From positions 98,952 through 162,951 of the forward strand of contig JAGHUA010000016.1 in the NCBI GenBank assembly GCA_018065085.1: 64,000 nt of DNA, read 5' to 3'. The notes under the pieces were generated by a model that searched no databases, was not told the origin of the DNA, and worked only from the letters and a program-made list of their open reading frames with translations. Within the stretch, counting starts at the first letter, position 1; each line of letters starts with the position of its first letter. This DNA comes from Candidatus Liminaster caballi. GTDB lineage: Bacteria > Bacteroidota > Bacteroidia > Bacteroidales > UBA3663. A program made the position numbers and the translations under genes. Positions 62,358-64,000 of the stretch are shown here, piece after piece.

Positions 62358-63830
62358 TTGGAATCATATAAGTATATATTGAAGGTCACTACGATGCTTG
62401 GCAGCGTGCAGGGATTAAGCATCCTGCTCAACGTCGTACGCACCAAGCTGGTGGCAATGCTCATCGGTCCTGAGGGTGTGGGACTGAACGATATCTACAA
62501 CCGTGTGCGCGAACTGATCCACACCACCACGAACGTCGGTCTTGACACAAGCGGTGTGAGAGGGATCTCGATGAGCTACGAGAAACTCCATCAGGCTCGG
62601 ACCGACGAGGAAAAGACGTCCGCAGCATCCGAGCTCGAACAGCAGATCACCCTGCTGCGCTCGTGGGAACTGCTGTTCGCCTGTCTGGGCGTGCTCGTGT
62701 GTCTCTGTCTTGCCGGTCCTGTCTCTTATTTCACATTCAAGGACTATGACCACCTTTGGGACTATGCTCTCCTTGCGCCGACCGTAGGCTTCAGCACCAT
62801 AATCTGTGGCGAGCTTGTCATGCTCAAATCCATCCGCCGCCTGAAAGTGGTGGCTCTGGTGTCGATGCTTCATGTCATGGCAGGCATCTTTGTCACTGTC
62901 CCGATCTATTATATCTTCGGACTTCAGGGCATCATATCGGCAATATTGGCATTTACGGCAGTTCAGACCGTGATTGTCATCTCGTTCTCCTATAAGTATT
63001 ACAAGCCGCGCTTCAACATGCGTTTTGTGGAGCTGGTCAAGGGTATGCCGATGATTCGTCTTGGCATGTCGTTTGTCGTGGCCGGCATCATGGCTCAGGG
63101 CGCTGAGCTGCTTATCTCTTCCTATTTCAATGGAAGTGTGTCGGCATCCGTGGCTGGCCTTTACCGTGCCGGATACACCATGACTGCCACCTATGCCGGC
63201 CTTGTCTTCTCGGCGTTCGACACCGAGTATTTCCCCCGTCTCTCGGGCGTTGTCAACGATGTGCGTCTGCGTTGTCAGACTGTCTGCCAGCAGCTTGAGG
63301 TCGGTCTGATACTGATGTGTCCGGTACTTGTGTCCGTTGCCGTGGCTTTGCCGATACTCATTCCATTGCTCTATTCCGACAAGTTTGCCGATGTGATTCC
63401 GATGACACAGATTGCCGTGATCAGCATTTTCTTCCGCACCATCTATCTGCCATCGGCCTATCTTCCCCTTGCCTCCGGTCATTCTCGCACCTACATGTTC
63501 ATCCAGTTTGTCGGTGCTTGCGACCTTCTGCTTGTCATCGTGGGCTATTCGATGCTCGGTCTTGTGGGCGCAGGCCTTGGACTTGTGGCTGGCAATCTCA
63601 TTGACCTCTGCCTCGTCAGTCTTTATGCCTATTTCAAATACAGCATTCGCTATACCGTCAGGATCTTCAAGATGATCCTCATCTATGCGCTCCTGATCAT
63701 CATCACATATTTTGTCACCACAATATGCGATGGCGTTGCCTATTGGCTTTTGGGCATGTCAATGATGATTATCTGCTGCTCATATTCGCTTTTTATGTTC
63801 AAGCGCATCAACAAGCACCCTAAACTCTAA
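62358..63830 (+). CDS. Polysaccharide flippase (Wzx/O-antigen transporter type)
   Basis: A 490 aa inner-membrane protein of the oligosaccharide flippase/MATE-like group with about 12 to 14 hydrophobic helices. The N-terminus SYKYILKVTTMLGSVQGL and FVAM-like VAMLIGPEGVGLNDIYN are typical. I accept the TTG at 62358 as start because homologous N-termini begin just before SYK; an ATG at 62394 would remove the first helix start. It likely moves lipid-linked O-unit or capsule repeats. The next gene on the same strand is cut by the window edge. Confidence 0.85.
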   Translation: MESYKYILKVTTMLGSVQGLSILLNVVRTKLVAMLIGPEGVGLNDIYNRVRELIHTTTNVGLDTSGVRGISMSYEKLHQARTDEEKTSAASELEQQITLLRSWELLFACLGVLVCLCLAGPVSYFTFKDYDHLWDYALLAPTVGFSTIICGELVMLKSIRRLKVVALVSMLHVMAGIFVTVPIYYIFGLQGIISAILAFTAVQTVIVISFSYKYYKPRFNMRFVELVKGMPMIRLGMSFVVAGIMAQGAELLISSYFNGSVSASVAGLYRAGYTMTATYAGLVFSAFDTEYFPRLSGVVNDVRLRCQTVCQQLEVGLILMCPVLVSVAVALPILIPLLYSDKFADVIPMTQIAVISIFFRTIYLPSAYLPLASGHSRTYMFIQFVGACDLLLVIVGYSMLGLVGAGLGLVAGNLIDLCLVSLYAYFKYSIRYTVRIFKMILIYALLIIITYFVTTICDGVAYWLLGMSMMIICCSYSLFMFKRINKHPKL

Positions 63831-63848
63831 CCATCCATTCTGTCCGTG

Positions 63849-64000
63849 ATGAAACAGCGCAGAGTCCTCTTCCTTGGCGGTACTGCCATTCAAATTCCAA
63901 TCCTTCGGTTGGCAAGGGCTCGCGGACTCTATATCATCACTTGCGACAACCGTCCCGACAATCCCGGACACGCCCTCTCAGACGAATATCACAATGTCAG
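63849..64000 (+). CDS. ATP-grasp-like carboxylate-amine ligase, 5' part only
   Basis: Fifty codons from ATG 63849, beginning MKQRRVLFLGGTAIQIPILR and then ITCDNRPDNPGHALSDEYHN, run off the window. A Rossmann-type start (LFLGGT) and the CD-x-RPDNPGH stretch resemble the N-terminal domain of ATP-grasp enzymes such as CarB-like or PurK-like ligases in surface polysaccharide clusters. It lies 18 bp after the flippase gene, suggesting one operon. Confidence 0.65.
   Translation, partial: MKQRRVLFLGGTAIQIPILRLARARGLYIITCDNRPDNPGHALSDEYHNV

Noticed and set aside
62415-63482. Antisense frame of 355 codons opposite the flippase gene
   Set aside because: His/Asp/Gln-rich composition typical of the reverse of a membrane-protein gene.
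1-64000. tRNA, rRNA or transposase genes
   Set aside because: Scanned by eye; no cloverleaf with CCA-type end, no rRNA stretches and no IS-type transposase or attachment site recognised.

Overview
The window is a chromosomal segment of a gut-type Bacteroidota, order Bacteroidales (Muribaculaceae- or Prevotellaceae-like). Several things point there. Many genes start just after a TAnnTTTG -7 element with almost no Shine-Dalgarno sequence. Family markers include DUF4254, the DUF5103 type IX secretion plug protein, DUF4105, a long SecA, a Bacteroidota-type LptD and an HsdR-N protein beside holA. There are no rRNA or tRNA genes that I can recognise.

Layout. 1-5 kb (mostly minus): thymidine kinase, a Na/phosphate cotransporter, an orphan LytTR response regulator, a GT9 heptosyltransferase and DUF4254. 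5-10 kb: topB and lptD. 10-17 kb: hisH-hisA-hisF-hisIE, ftsE, an HsdR-N protein, holA, then fhs and uvrB on minus. 20-29 kb: pyrK-pyrD, dapA, the T9SS plug protein, rpoN, a PAP2-like protein, purE, ispG and a glycosyltransferase. All of this is ordinary core genome.

29.9-39.7 kb is an accessory island. It opens with 13 tandem 41-42 bp units, each carrying a small hairpin. It then holds an HNH endonuclease with a co-transcribed partner, a DUF234-type ATPase flanked by two decayed restriction-modification C-termini, and a broken Fic gene. Next come a coiled-coil SF1 helicase, a DUF3791/DUF3990/DUF3791 toxin-antitoxin-like cassette, and an AAA-ATPase/PD-(D/E)XK gene bracketed by 100 bp direct repeats (98 of 100 identical) that each carry a promoter. 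It reads as a defence or conflict locus with repeated gene gain and loss. The helicase plus ADP-ribosyltransferase-like cassette and the HNH pair are the best candidates for an undescribed system.

39.7-50 kb: glycerate kinase, a secreted pectate lyase, and a DUF4105 / catalytically degenerate alkaline-phosphatase-fold / secA operon, then a small histone H1-like protein. 50-55 kb: a tightly coupled operon of nucleotidyltransferase, ATP-grasp-like protein, CDP-alcohol phosphatidyltransferase, LPG-synthase-type membrane protein and HAD hydrolase, which looks like synthesis of a special phospholipid headgroup, possibly inositol. 55-64 kb: a TPR protein, a membrane protein with RCK-like and RyR-like domains, a degenerate 5'-nucleotidase-fold protein, a Cof-type HAD phosphatase, and a polysaccharide flippase followed by a cut-off ATP-grasp-like gene that may open a surface polysaccharide locus.
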